Below, piece after piece: positions 1-7,439 of a stretch of 64,000 nucleotides of DNA. Numbering within the stretch: the first letter of the stretch is position 1; each line of letters opens with the position of its first letter. The notes under the pieces were generated by a model, which worked only from the letters and a program-made list of their open reading frames with translations, ran no database searches and had not been told where the DNA came from. A program made the translations under genes and the position numbers. The stretch spans positions 1-64,000 of the forward strand of contig NZ_FMAH01000016.1 of the NCBI RefSeq assembly GCF_900094545.1. Direction: 5' to 3'. This DNA comes from Martinezella miluonensis. Its GTDB lineage: Bacteria > Pseudomonadota > Alphaproteobacteria > Rhizobiales > Rhizobiaceae.

Positions 1-43
1 CACCATAAACATAACATCAAAACCCGCATAGACCCAGAAACCA

Positions 44-71
44 AAAGAGGCCCCGGTCAAACCGGAGCCTC
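44..71 (-). terminator. Rho-independent terminator of leuC
   Basis: An 11-bp stem (47-57 with 61-71, one C/A mismatch) has a 3-nt loop. On the minus strand it is followed by a T-run (complement of the AAAA at 43-46). It lies about 60 bp past the leuC stop, where a terminator is expected. Confidence 0.7.
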
Positions 72-130
72 CAAACGTTTCCACACAGGCTGCAACGGGC
101 CGCCCTTCGTCATTCATGCCTTTAGGCAGA

Positions 131-1540
131 TCAGTTCCACTCGCGGATATCGACGAAGTGACCGGCGATCGCGGCGGCTGCGGCCATGGCCGGGGAAACC
201 AGATGCGTGCGGCCCTTGAAGCCCTGGCGGCCTTCGAAGTTGCGGTTCGAGGTCGAAGCGCAGCGTTCGCCCGGCTTCAGGCGGTCGTCGTTCATGGCGA
301 GGCACATGGAACAGCCAGGCTCGCGCCAATCGAACCCGGCAGCCTTGAAGATCTTGTCGAGGCCTTCGGCTTCCGCCTGTTCCTTCACGAGGCCGGAGCC
401 CGGAACGATCATGGCGTCGACCGTGGAAGCCACGGTCTTGCCTTCGACGACCTTGGCGACGGCCCGCAGGTCTTCGATGCGGCCGTTGGTGCAGGAGCCG
501 ATGAAGACGCGATCGATGCTGATCTCGGTCATCGGCGTGCCCGGCTTCAGGCCCATATAGTCAAGGGCGCGCCACTTGGAGGTACGCTTGGTCTCGTCCT
601 GGATTTCATCCGGATTAGGAACGATGCCCTGGATGGAGATGACGTCTTCCGGCGAGGAGCCCCAGGAAACGATCGGCGGCAGGCTTGCGGCATCGAGCTT
701 GACGATGCGGTCGTAATGCGCGCCTTCGTCCGACTGCAGCGTCTTCCAGTAGGCGATCGCCTGTTCCAGCGCTTCGCCCTTCGGCGCACGAGGCTTGCCC
801 TTGATGTATTCGAAGGTGATCTCATCCGGAGCGATCAGGCCGGCGCGGGCGCCGCCTTCGATCGACATGTTGCAGATGGTCATGCGGCCTTCCATCGACA
901 GCGAGCGAATGGCTTCGCCGGCATATTCGATGACGTAGCCGGTGCCGCCGGCGGTGCCGATTTCACCGATGATCGCGAGGATGATGTCCTTGGCGGTGAC
1001 GCCCGGCGGCAGCTGGCCGTCGACCTGCACCAGCATGTTCTTCGCCTTCTTCTGGATCAGCGTCTGCGTGGCGAGCACATGCTCGACCTCGGAGGTGCCG
1101 ATACCATGGGCCAGCGAGCCGAAGGCGCCGTGGGTAGACGTGTGGCTATCACCGCAGACGATGGTCATGCCGGGCAGGGTGAAGCCCTGCTCGGGGCCGA
1201 TGATGTGGACGATGCCCTGACGCTTGTCGTTTTCGGAGTAGTACTCCACGCCGAATTCGGCAGCGTTCTTGGCGAGCTGCTCGACCTGGATACGGCTTTC
1301 CTCGTTCTTGATGCCGAGGTGGCGATCGGCCGAGGTCGGAACGTTATGGTCGACGACAGCCAGCGTCTTCTGCGGCGCGTGAACCTTGCGACCGGTCATC
1401 CGCAGGCCTTCGAATGCCTGCGGCGACGTCACTTCGTGAACGAGGTGGCGGTCGATATAGAGAAGACAGGTGCCGTCGTCTTGCGCGTCGACCAGATGGT
1501 CATCCCAGATTTTATCGTAAAGTGTGCGTGGAGCGCTCAT
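131..1540 (-). CDS. leuC: 3-isopropylmalate dehydratase large subunit
   Basis: LeuC is the large subunit of the isopropylmalate isomerase that interconverts 2- and 3-isopropylmalate in leucine biosynthesis. It works with LeuD, which is not in this window. The 469 residues match the usual LeuC length. The three [4Fe-4S] ligands are visible: C350 in the FIGSCTNGR motif, and C410 and C413 in [11 protein letters not shown]. The aconitase-family motif [12 protein letters not shown] is also present. The ATG start gives the canonical [12 protein letters not shown] beginning. The gene is followed by its own terminator and is preceded by a 69-bp gap, a possible small ORF and an ABC transporter pair on the same strand. 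leuB and leuD are not adjacent, as is common in rhizobia. Confidence 0.97.
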   Translation of the reverse strand: MSAPRTLYDKIWDDHLVDAQDDGTCLLYIDRHLVHEVTSPQAFEGLRMTGRKVHAPQKTLAVVDHNVPTSADRHLGIKNEESRIQVEQLAKNAAEFGVEYYSENDKRQGIVHIIGPEQGFTLPGMTIVCGDSHTSTHGAFGSLAHGIGTSEVEHVLATQTLIQKKAKNMLVQVDGQLPPGVTAKDIILAIIGEIGTAGGTGYVIEYAGEAIRSLSMEGRMTICNMSIEGGARAGLIAPDEITFEYIKGKPRAPKGEALEQAIAYWKTLQSDEGAHYDRIVKLDAASLPPIVSWGSSPEDVISIQGIVPNPDEIQDETKRTSKWRALDYMGLKPGTPMTEISIDRVFIGSCTNGRIEDLRAVAKVVEGKTVASTVDAMIVPGSGLVKEQAEAEGLDKIFKAAGFDWREPGCSMCLAMNDDRLKPGERCASTSNRNFEGRQGFKGRTHLVSPAMAAAAAIAGHFVDIREWN

Positions 1541-1609
1541 GGCTACAGATCCATATTGGCATTGTCGAAAGTGGGGGTGACGGATCAGGACCGCCGGCCT
1601 CGGGTGTGA

Positions 1610-1819
1610 TCAGCGAAGTCGGCTGTTGAGCGCGCCCGAAATCATGGCAAAGAAACGTGCCGGCAGGCGCTTGTGGTCCTGCAGCACGAAAGCCGTGACG
1701 TATTGTCCGTCTTTGCTCATGATCTTACTCATGGGCATGCTCATATCAATTTTCAAAACCTTCGGCAATGGCGACGATAGGGCGTGTCGGTACGCCCGAC
1801 ATTTGGCCGCACCGATCAC
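1610..1819 (-). CDS. Possible small hypothetical protein (uncertain)
   Basis: This is a 69-codon reading frame between the ABC permease gene and leuC. It opens with a GTG that overlaps the permease stop codon (GTGA), an arrangement typical of translational coupling in this genome. In-frame ATGs at 1744, 1738 and 1732 could give a 40-45 residue product. The C-terminal part (YVTAFVLQDHKRLPARFFA) is a plausible soluble sequence without a recognised domain or signal peptide. The frame could also be chance open sequence. I cannot assign a function. Confidence 0.3.
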   Translation of the reverse strand: MIGAAKCRAYRHALSSPLPKVLKIDMSMPMSKIMSKDGQYVTAFVLQDHKRLPARFFAMISGALNSRLR

Positions 1820-2694
1820 ACTTGCGCGCCCGGCGGCTGGGCCGCTGCCATGCGGGGGAAGGCGGAGCGGTCGCTGCCGGAGCGGCGGCGCATCAAGGCT
1901 TCGAGCTGCCGCAGCAACAGTGACAGGCCGATCGTCAGCAGCAGGTAGATGAAGGCGAGGATCGATAGTGTTTCGAAGTAGCGGAAATTGGCCGAGTAGT
2001 AGAGCTTGGCGAGCTGGCTGATATCGGCGACGCCGAGCACGGAAACCAGCGAGCTGTCCTTGACCATCGCGATAAAGTCGTTGGACAGCGGCGGCAGGAT
2101 CACGCGGATCGCCTGCGGAAAGACGACAAGCCGGAAGCGCTGGAAGCGGCTGAGCCCTAATGCCTTTGCTGCTTCGATCTGGCCCTGGTCGACCGCCTGG
2201 ATGCCGGCGCGGAAAATTTCGGCGATGAAGGACGAGTAGCCGATCGTCAGCGCGATGATCGTGCGCCAGACGAACGGCACGTCGCGGACGACGAGCGGGC
2301 TTGTCCAGCCGGTGGAGGCCAGCGGGGAAGTGACGAAGTTATAGGCCGCTACGAAGGCCGGCGTGCCGACGAAGGCGACGTAGGAAAGCAGCACGAGCAT
2401 CGGAATGCCGCGCACGATCTCGATATAGAAGCGCGCGACCTGCCGCAGCACGAGGAAGTCCGACAGGCCGAGCAGTGCGAGCCCAAGGCCAAGCAGCATG
2501 GCAAGCGTAAAAGCCACCAGCGTCACGAAGATCGTGACGCCGATGCCGTTAAGCAGAAGAGAGAAGATCTGAGCGTAGAGGCCATTCGCCGCGATTGCGA
2601 GCGAGGCGACGACGCCGAAAATAGCAAGGGCGACCAACCACCAGGGAAAGTCATCCTTGCCGCGGTGCCCGCCCGGGCCTGCCAGGAGTGCCAT
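1816..2694 (-). CDS. Polar amino-acid ABC transporter permease
   Basis: This is the inner-membrane permease of a HisM/GlnP-type uptake ABC transporter for a polar amino acid. It has 292 residues with five or more hydrophobic segments. The permease-ATPase coupling (EAA) loop is clear near the C-terminal third (EAAKALGLSRFQRFRLVVFP). The N-terminus (residues 1-18) is Gly/charge rich before the first membrane span. The gene starts 34 bp after the binding-protein gene, so the two form a transcription unit. No ATPase gene follows, so the complex must use one encoded elsewhere. The substrate cannot be read from sequence. Confidence 0.9.
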   Translation of the reverse strand: MALLAGPGGHRGKDDFPWWLVALAIFGVVASLAIAANGLYAQIFSLLLNGIGVTIFVTLVAFTLAMLLGLGLALLGLSDFLVLRQVARFYIEIVRGIPMLVLLSYVAFVGTPAFVAAYNFVTSPLASTGWTSPLVVRDVPFVWRTIIALTIGYSSFIAEIFRAGIQAVDQGQIEAAKALGLSRFQRFRLVVFPQAIRVILPPLSNDFIAMVKDSSLVSVLGVADISQLAKLYYSANFRYFETLSILAFIYLLLTIGLSLLLRQLEALMRRRSGSDRSAFPRMAAAQPPGAQV

Positions 2695-2728
2695 CAGAGC
2701 GGGCTTCCAGTATGTCGATCTGCAGGGC

Positions 2729-3526
2729 TCATTGGCCCATCTTATAGTCGAGGAACCACTTCTTGTTCAGTGCTTCGAGCGTGCCGTCGGCCTTGAGGCT
2801 GGCAATCGCCGCATTGACCGGGGCGACAAGATCGGAGCCCTTCTGGAAGATGAAGCCGAAATCTTCGGAGCCGAGCGGACCGCCGATCAGCTTCAGGCCG
2901 CCATTGGAGGCGTCGACATAGCCCTTGCCGGCCGTACCGTCCGTCAGCACCATGTCGACGTCGCCGGTCTTCAGCGCCTGCACGGTGGCGCCGAAGGTTT
3001 CGAAGGTCTTGATGCGCGGATTCTGCTCGTTGCCGTCGAGTACGGAGTACACGGCAGTGTAGAAGGGCGTCGTGCCGGGCTGCGCGCCGATCAGGCCTTC
3101 CTTGAGGGCTGCGAAGCTCTTGGCATCGGTGAAGCGCTTCTCGTCGCCGCGCACGAGCATGAACTGCTCGGAGCGCATGTAGGGATCGGAAAAGTCGACC
3201 TTCTGCTTGCGCTCATCCTTGATGGTGATGCCGGTCATGCCGATGTTGTACTGGCCTTCCGAGACGGCCTGGATCATCGCATCCCAGCTGGTGTTCTGGT
3301 ACTCGACCTTGAAGTTCAGGCGCTTGGCGATCTCGTTCATCGCGTCATATTCCCAGCCGATCGCCTTGCTCGTCTTCGGGTCGATGAACTGCAGCGGCGG
3401 ATAGGCATTCTCGGTGACGACGACGACGGTCTTGCCGCTGAGGTTCGGAAGATCGGCGGCGAAGGAGGCGAAGGGTGCAAGCACGAGGGCGCTGAGGCCC
3501 AAAAGGAACGAACGACGGAATGCCAT
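2729..3526 (-). CDS. Amino-acid ABC transporter substrate-binding protein
   Basis: A periplasmic family-3 solute-binding protein of 265 residues with a Sec signal peptide (MAFRRSFLLGLSALVLAPFA, cleaved near ASFA-A). The mature part begins with the typical TENAYPPLQFID strand and contains GWEYDAMNEIAKRL and YNIGMTGITIKDERK, signatures of lysine/arginine/glutamine-type binding proteins. It is the first gene of a pair with the downstream permease. A shared promoter probably lies in 3527-3683, after the rplS terminator. Confidence 0.92.
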   Translation of the reverse strand: MAFRRSFLLGLSALVLAPFASFAADLPNLSGKTVVVVTENAYPPLQFIDPKTSKAIGWEYDAMNEIAKRLNFKVEYQNTSWDAMIQAVSEGQYNIGMTGITIKDERKQKVDFSDPYMRSEQFMLVRGDEKRFTDAKSFAALKEGLIGAQPGTTPFYTAVYSVLDGNEQNPRIKTFETFGATVQALKTGDVDMVLTDGTAGKGYVDASNGGLKLIGGPLGSEDFGFIFQKGSDLVAPVNAAIASLKADGTLEALNKKWFLDYKMGQ

Positions 3527-3683
3527 GGAAATCTCCCCGATTAGCGCGGCGGAAAAGTGTCATATTTGTGAAGGGGATGGCAAGGCTATTGCCACGGCCG
3601 CGATCATAAAAATGGAAAAGCAACTCTAAAGTGGGCAGCGAATTGAGAAATATTCTTTTCGCCCAATGCCTGCGGCAGGCAGC

Positions 3684-3708
3684 AAAAAGGCGACCCAAGG
3701 GCCGCCTT
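3684..3708 (-). terminator. Rho-independent terminator of rplS
   Basis: On the minus strand a stem AAGGCGGCCC / GGTCGCCTT (one mismatch) with a short loop is followed by TTTTTGC. It lies about 30 bp after the rplS stop and before the binding-protein gene. Confidence 0.75.
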
Positions 3709-3737
3709 CAAGCTTCGCGATCCGTGTGGATCGAAAA

Positions 3738-4283
3738 TTATTCCGCTGCCGGCTCCGCTGCAGCGACTGCAGCAGCAGCTTCGGCCGCTGCCTTTGCTTC
3801 TGCGGCTTCGGCTGCTGCCTTTTCAGCTGCGAGCGCCTGAGCAGCTGCAACCTTCTCGGCTTCGATGCGTGCCTTCTCTTCGGCCAGAGCCTGACGCTCG
3901 GCGTCGTTGAGCTTGCGGGCGCGGGTGCCGGTGTTTTCGACGATACGGGCAGCCTTACCGCGCAGGTCGCGCAGGTAGTAGAGCTTAGCGCGACGGACCT
4001 TACCGCGGCGAACGACTTCGACGCTTTCGATCATCGGCGAGTAAACCGGGAATACGCGCTCGACGCCTTCGCCGTAGGAGATCTTGCGGACCGTGAAGTT
4101 TTCCTGCAGACCGCCGCCGGAGCGAGCGATGCAAACGCCTTCATAGGCCTGAACGCGGGTACGGTTGCCTTCCGTGACCTTCACGTTGACGCGAACGGTG
4201 TCGCCAGCGGAGAATTCGGGAAGCGTGCGCTTGGCTTCGATCTTGGCAGCCTGTTCGGCTTCCAACTGCTGAATGATGTTCAT
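3738..4283 (-). CDS. rplS: 50S ribosomal protein L19 with Ala/Glu-rich C-terminal extension
   Basis: L19 sits at the 30S-50S interface of the ribosome. The core is canonical over residues 1-120 ([67 protein letters not shown]). Residues from about 125 to 181 form an Ala/Glu/Lys-rich helix-prone tail ending in AAAEPAAE. Bacterial L19 is usually about 115-120 residues, so this tail is an extension. It belongs to the ffh-rpsP-rimM-trmD-rplS cluster but is separated from trmD by a DUF1801 gene and by a 275-bp gap (4284-4558) that may carry its own promoter. Confidence 0.96.
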   Translation of the reverse strand: MNIIQQLEAEQAAKIEAKRTLPEFSAGDTVRVNVKVTEGNRTRVQAYEGVCIARSGGGLQENFTVRKISYGEGVERVFPVYSPMIESVEVVRRGKVRRAKLYYLRDLRGKAARIVENTGTRARKLNDAERQALAEEKARIEAEKVAAAQALAAEKAAAEAAEAKAAAEAAAAVAAAEPAAE

Positions 4284-4416
4284 AGTATCAACCTCGTTGT
4301 TGCTTCAACAGCCAGAGCGCCCGAACGATCTATCCTTGGTCGGACCCGAAGGTCTCGCCGCGCGATATATGCCTGTTACGGCAGGGGCGGATACGTCTGC
4401 TCTTCTTTGGTGGTTG

Positions 4417-4432
4417 ATGGGAAATTTCCCAT
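4417..4432. promoter_or_regulatory. Perfect 16-bp palindrome upstream of rplS
   Basis: ATGGGAAATTTCCCAT is a perfect palindrome in the 275-bp gene-free stretch upstream of rplS (4284-4558). The position would suit an operator or a regulatory site of rplS. No known regulator motif was recognised. The rest of this stretch shows nothing else notable. Confidence 0.3.
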
Positions 4433-4558
4433 GCCGGGCGCGCACATACCCTATTGTCGCGTCTTTGTCACCCCTTGCGGCCGAATTAAGTGGTCTTTAT
4501 TGGCCCGCAAGCGGCCTGGAACGGCAATTTATCATGAATCCCATCGCCTGGATGCCGT

Positions 4559-4978
4559 TCAGACTTTCTTCGGCTTTTTTCGTGTCGAGGCGTTCAAGGC
4601 CGCGGCTGCACGAATAAGCGCCTTCAGCGCCTCTTCATCGATATCCTCCTTCTCGTGGATATCGATGGCACGCCGCGTGTTGCCCTCAAGGCTCGAATTG
4701 AAGAGATGAGCGGGATCCTCCAGCGCGGCGCCCTTCGCAAAGGTCAGCTTCACGACGCTCTTGTAGGTCTCGCCGGTGCAGATGATGCCGTCATGCGACC
4801 ACACCGGCACCCCACGCCATTTTAGTTCCTCGACCACATCCGGGTCGGCCTGCTTGATGAGAGCCCGGACCTTGGCCAACGTCTCACCGCGCCAGTCGCC
4901 CAGTTCCCGGATTCCGTCGTCGATCAGCCGAGAAGCGGAACCCGCCTGTTCGGCTTCCGTTGCGTTGTCCTTTGCCAT
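4559..4978 (-). CDS. DUF1801 domain-containing protein
   Basis: This 139-residue soluble protein belongs to the DUF1801 (YdhG/YdeI-like) family of small proteins of unknown biochemical role. Characteristic segments are the helix GDWRGETLAKVRALIKQADPD, the ELKWRGVPVWSHDGIICTGE strand pair and KSVVKLTFAKGAAL. It is Lys-rich at the C-terminus (RKKPKKV). It lies between trmD and rplS on the same strand, 159 bp after trmD, which interrupts the usual trmD-rplS adjacency. Family identity is fairly secure, function unknown. Confidence 0.85.
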   Translation of the reverse strand: MAKDNATEAEQAGSASRLIDDGIRELGDWRGETLAKVRALIKQADPDVVEELKWRGVPVWSHDGIICTGETYKSVVKLTFAKGAALEDPAHLFNSSLEGNTRRAIDIHEKEDIDEEALKALIRAAAALNASTRKKPKKV

Positions 4979-5137
4979 CCTCCGGAGCCTCCTCGCTCTT
5001 CCATACCCGCCTTGCCTCTTTAGCGCTTGAGAGTGTTGGGCGCCATACCGCTTCGGCGGCCTGGAAATCCATTTGGCTGAAACAGGTGGTTCTCACGCAA
5101 TCTTGCCGATCAAGTGCCGCCGCGCTGGCCGGCGCAG

Positions 5138-5830
5138 CTATTTTTCAGCCTTTTTGTCGAGCAGATCCGGCCGGCGCGCTCGCGTCAGCTGTTCGGCCTG
5201 CTCCCTCTGCCATTTGGCGATCGCCGCGTGGTTGCCCGAGGTGAGTATGGCCGGGATCTCGCGGCCTTCCCATAGCTGCGGGCGGGTATAGTGTGGATGC
5301 TCCAGCATGCCGCCTTCGAAGCTTTCGTGCAGGCCCGAGAGGTCATTGCCCATGACGCCTGGCAGGATGCGCACGATGGCATCGAGCAGGATCAGAGCGG
5401 CCGGCTCGCCGCCCGAAAGGATGTAGTCGCCGATCGAGACTTCCTCGAGGTCGCGGCCGTCGATGACGCGCTGGTCTACGCCTTCGAAGCGGCCGCAGAC
5501 GATGATGACGCCGTCGCCATCAGCGAGTTCGCGCACGCGCTTCTGCGTCAGCGGCTTGCCGCGCGGGCTCATCAGCAGGCGCGGGCGGTTGTCGTTTTCG
5601 CTGGCATGGTCGATGGCGCGGGCAAGCACGTCAGGCTTCAGCACCATGCCAGCCCCGCCGCCGGCCGGCGTGTCGTCGACGGTGCGGTGCTTGTCGGTGG
5701 TAAAATCGCGGATCTGCAGGGTATCGAGCGCCCATTGCCCGCGCTCCATCGCCTTGCCGGCAAGGGACGTGCTGAGATGGCCGGGAAACATCTCGGGGTA
5801 AAGCGTCAGAATGGTCGCCCGGAAACTCAT
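5138..5830 (-). CDS. trmD: tRNA (guanine37-N1)-methyltransferase
   Basis: TrmD transfers a methyl group from S-adenosylmethionine to N1 of G37 in tRNAs, preventing +1 frameshifting. The 230-residue protein has the family start [17 protein letters not shown]. It also has the SAM-binding trefoil-knot segments ([45 protein letters not shown]). The C-terminal helical domain contains [16 protein letters not shown]. It lies 24 bp after rimM, so it is almost certainly cotranscribed with rpsP and rimM. Confidence 0.97.
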   Translation of the reverse strand: MSFRATILTLYPEMFPGHLSTSLAGKAMERGQWALDTLQIRDFTTDKHRTVDDTPAGGGAGMVLKPDVLARAIDHASENDNRPRLLMSPRGKPLTQKRVRELADGDGVIIVCGRFEGVDQRVIDGRDLEEVSIGDYILSGGEPAALILLDAIVRILPGVMGNDLSGLHESFEGGMLEHPHYTRPQLWEGREIPAILTSGNHAAIAKWQREQAEQLTRARRPDLLDKKAEK

Positions 5831-5854
5831 GGCGCGGTCACTTCCAAACGAGGA

Positions 5855-6427
5855 TCACTTTTTCGGCTTGCCCTGCGGCTTCTCCGGCTTGCCGATGAGG
5901 TCGTCGGGGTTGTCGACCAGACCGGCGGCCAGCGGATCGATCAGGATCTTGCCGCCCTCGAGATCGATTTCGAGTACGGCGGCTTCAGAGAAGGGGATCA
6001 GCACGGGGCGCTTGCCCGGCCCCTTTAACTCGAGGAGGTCGCCGGCGCCGAAGTCATAGACGCCGCTGACCGTGCCGTAGCCAGTGCCCTCGTCGTCGAC
6101 GGCTTCCAGCCCTTCGAGATCGGTGTAGAAGAATTCGTCGTCGTCGAGTTCGTCATCCGGCAGGTTGTCGCGCTCGATATAGAGCTCCAGCCCGTTCAGC
6201 GCCTCGGCGGCATTGCGGTCGTTGACGCCGCGAAAGCGCACCACGACCACGTTCTTGGCTTCGCGGATTTCGAGAACTTCAAAGCTGCGGCCGTCCGTGC
6301 TGTGCAGGTGACCATAGTCGCCGAGTGCGGCCGGGTCCGATGTGTAGGCGCGCGCGCGCACCTCGCCTCTCAGGCCCTGTGCTGCGCCGATGGTGGCCAT
6401 CAATACCGGGTTTTGCAGTTTCGTCAT
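5855..6427 (-). CDS. rimM: Ribosome maturation factor RimM
   Basis: RimM assists late 30S assembly by binding S19 and the 16S head. The N-terminal RimM domain begins [18 protein letters not shown] and continues [18 protein letters not shown]-barrel follows ([16 protein letters not shown] to [20 protein letters not shown]). The C-terminus is Lys/Pro-rich ([12 protein letters not shown]). I place the start at 6427, with GAAGAGA upstream. The longer GTG start at 6454 would run into a palindromic element that begins there. Length is then 190 residues. Confidence 0.94.
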   Translation of the reverse strand: MTKLQNPVLMATIGAAQGLRGEVRARAYTSDPAALGDYGHLHSTDGRSFEVLEIREAKNVVVVRFRGVNDRNAAEALNGLELYIERDNLPDDELDDDEFFYTDLEGLEAVDDEGTGYGTVSGVYDFGAGDLLELKGPGKRPVLIPFSEAAVLEIDLEGGKILIDPLAAGLVDNPDDLIGKPEKPQGKPKK

Positions 6428-6453
6428 GGTCTCTTCGCCGATTGCCGGGATCA

Positions 6454-6554
6454 CTGCATAATTCCTTAAATCGGAATCGATTTAAGGAATTATGCAGCAG
6501 ATCTAAAGTGCTACAGCGACCTTTGCGCGTCACATGTGACGCGCGGCGCTGTAG
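6454..6554. repeat. Double-palindrome repeat element between rpsP and rimM
   Basis: Two adjacent hairpins fill the rpsP-rimM gap. The first is perfect: 20-bp arms (6454-6473 and 6478-6497) around a 4-nt GAAT loop. The second spans 6511-6554 (CTACAGCG ... CGCTGTAG outer arms, GCGCGTCA/TGACGCGC inner arms, CATG loop). The composition and bipartite design resemble the short palindromic elements scattered through Rhizobium genomes. That family assignment is from memory and was not checked by search. Confidence 0.7.
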
Positions 6555-6595
6555 TTGCGTTCTCTCATAGGCTGAACGTCTGCCGATGGGAAATG

Positions 6596-6630
6596 AAAAA
6601 CGGGCGGCATGTCGCCATGCCACCCGTTTT
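6596..6630 (-). terminator. Hairpin terminator after rpsP
   Basis: A stem of about 12 bp (ACGGGTGGCATG / CATGCCGCCCGT with one mismatch) with a GCGA-type loop is flanked by A/T runs on both sides. It can therefore terminate in the minus direction after rpsP and separates rpsP from the palindromic element and rimM. Confidence 0.65.
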
Positions 6631-6649
6631 CAATGAATGCGAGGTCCGA

Positions 6650-7009
6650 TTACTCGGCAGCAGCAGCTGCGTCAGCGGCCTTCTGTGCCTTTTCAGCAGC
6701 GCGTTCCTGAGCGCGCTTGCCCGGCTTTGCCTTTTCCGGGTTGTTCTTGGCTTCGCGCGTTGTGATGCCGGCTTCGGCGAGGAAGCGCAGAACGCGGTCG
6801 GTCGGCTGCGCGCCGTGGTCGAGCCAATGCTTGATGCGCTCGGCCTTGAGTTCAACGCGCTTGGCGTCGTCCTTGGCGAGCATCGGGTTCCAGGAGCCGA
6901 GGGTCTCCAGGAAGCGGCCGTCGCGCGGCGAGCGTGCGTCGGCAACAACAACGTGGTAGTACGGGCGCTTCTTGGAGCCACCGCGGGCGAGACGAATTTT
7001 CAGTGCCAT
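6650..7009 (-). CDS. rpsP: 30S ribosomal protein S16
   Basis: S16 is a small-subunit assembly protein. The protein begins with the canonical [20 protein letters not shown] and contains [19 protein letters not shown] and [21 protein letters not shown]. At 119 residues it is longer than the roughly 80-90 residues of most S16 proteins. The excess is a Lys/Ala-rich tail ending AADAAAAAE, similar in style to the L19 tail. It lies between the chorismate mutase gene and rimM, with a terminator-like hairpin just after its stop. Confidence 0.97.
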   Translation of the reverse strand: MALKIRLARGGSKKRPYYHVVVADARSPRDGRFLETLGSWNPMLAKDDAKRVELKAERIKHWLDHGAQPTDRVLRFLAEAGITTREAKNNPEKAKPGKRAQERAAEKAQKAADAAAAAE

Positions 7010-7117
7010 GTTAAATCTCCTTAGGCTTTTCTTGACCGCTTCGTTTGGGCGGTATGTTCGTTTCTATCGTACGTGTCGCAGGCGCTCTCTCGATAAGCCG
7101 CTGCACGCATTTCGGGA

Positions 7118-7420
7118 TCACGCCTTCAGATCGGCAGCGATCTGTTCGTGATGCCGGATGACTTCCTTGATGACGAAGTTCAGGAACTTCTCGGCGAAAT
7201 CCGGGTCCAGATTGGCGTCCTTTGCCAGACGGCGCAGGCGTTCGATCTGGTATTCTTCGCGCGCCGGATCAGCCGGCGGCAGGTCGTACTTGGCCTTCAG
7301 CACACCGACTTCCTTGGTGCAGCGGAAGCGTTCGGCCAGCATGTGCACCAGTGCGGCATCGATATTGTCGATCGACTGGCGATAGTTGCCCAATTGGGCT
7401 TTGACGTCTGGATCTATCAT
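7118..7420 (-). CDS. Chorismate mutase (AroQ class)
   Basis: A 100-residue all-helical AroQ-type chorismate mutase, converting chorismate to prephenate for Phe/Tyr synthesis. Helix 1 (NYRQSIDNIDAALVHMLAERF), the GVLKAK segment and the REEYQIERLRRLAK region carry the Arg/Lys residues typical of the active site. C-terminal HHEQ supplies the expected Gln. I use the ATG at 7420 (MIDPDVKAQLGNY). The longer frame to 7525 overlaps ffh and adds non-homologous residues. It sits between ffh and rpsP, an order frequent in Rhizobiales. Confidence 0.93.
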   Translation of the reverse strand: MIDPDVKAQLGNYRQSIDNIDAALVHMLAERFRCTKEVGVLKAKYDLPPADPAREEYQIERLRRLAKDANLDPDFAEKFLNFVIKEVIRHHEQIAADLKA

Positions 7421-7439
7421 GGGGGTCAACGATCCCTTC

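Noticed and set aside
116-1609. Long plus-strand open frame antisense to leuC (497 codons)
   Set aside because: It is the mirror of a fully convincing LeuC frame in high-GC DNA; the translation lacks motif content and shows skewed composition.
3666-4709. 347-codon plus-strand frame across rplS
   Set aside because: Phe/Ser/Cys-rich antisense of the L19 Ala tail. rplS is complete on the minus strand with a terminator.
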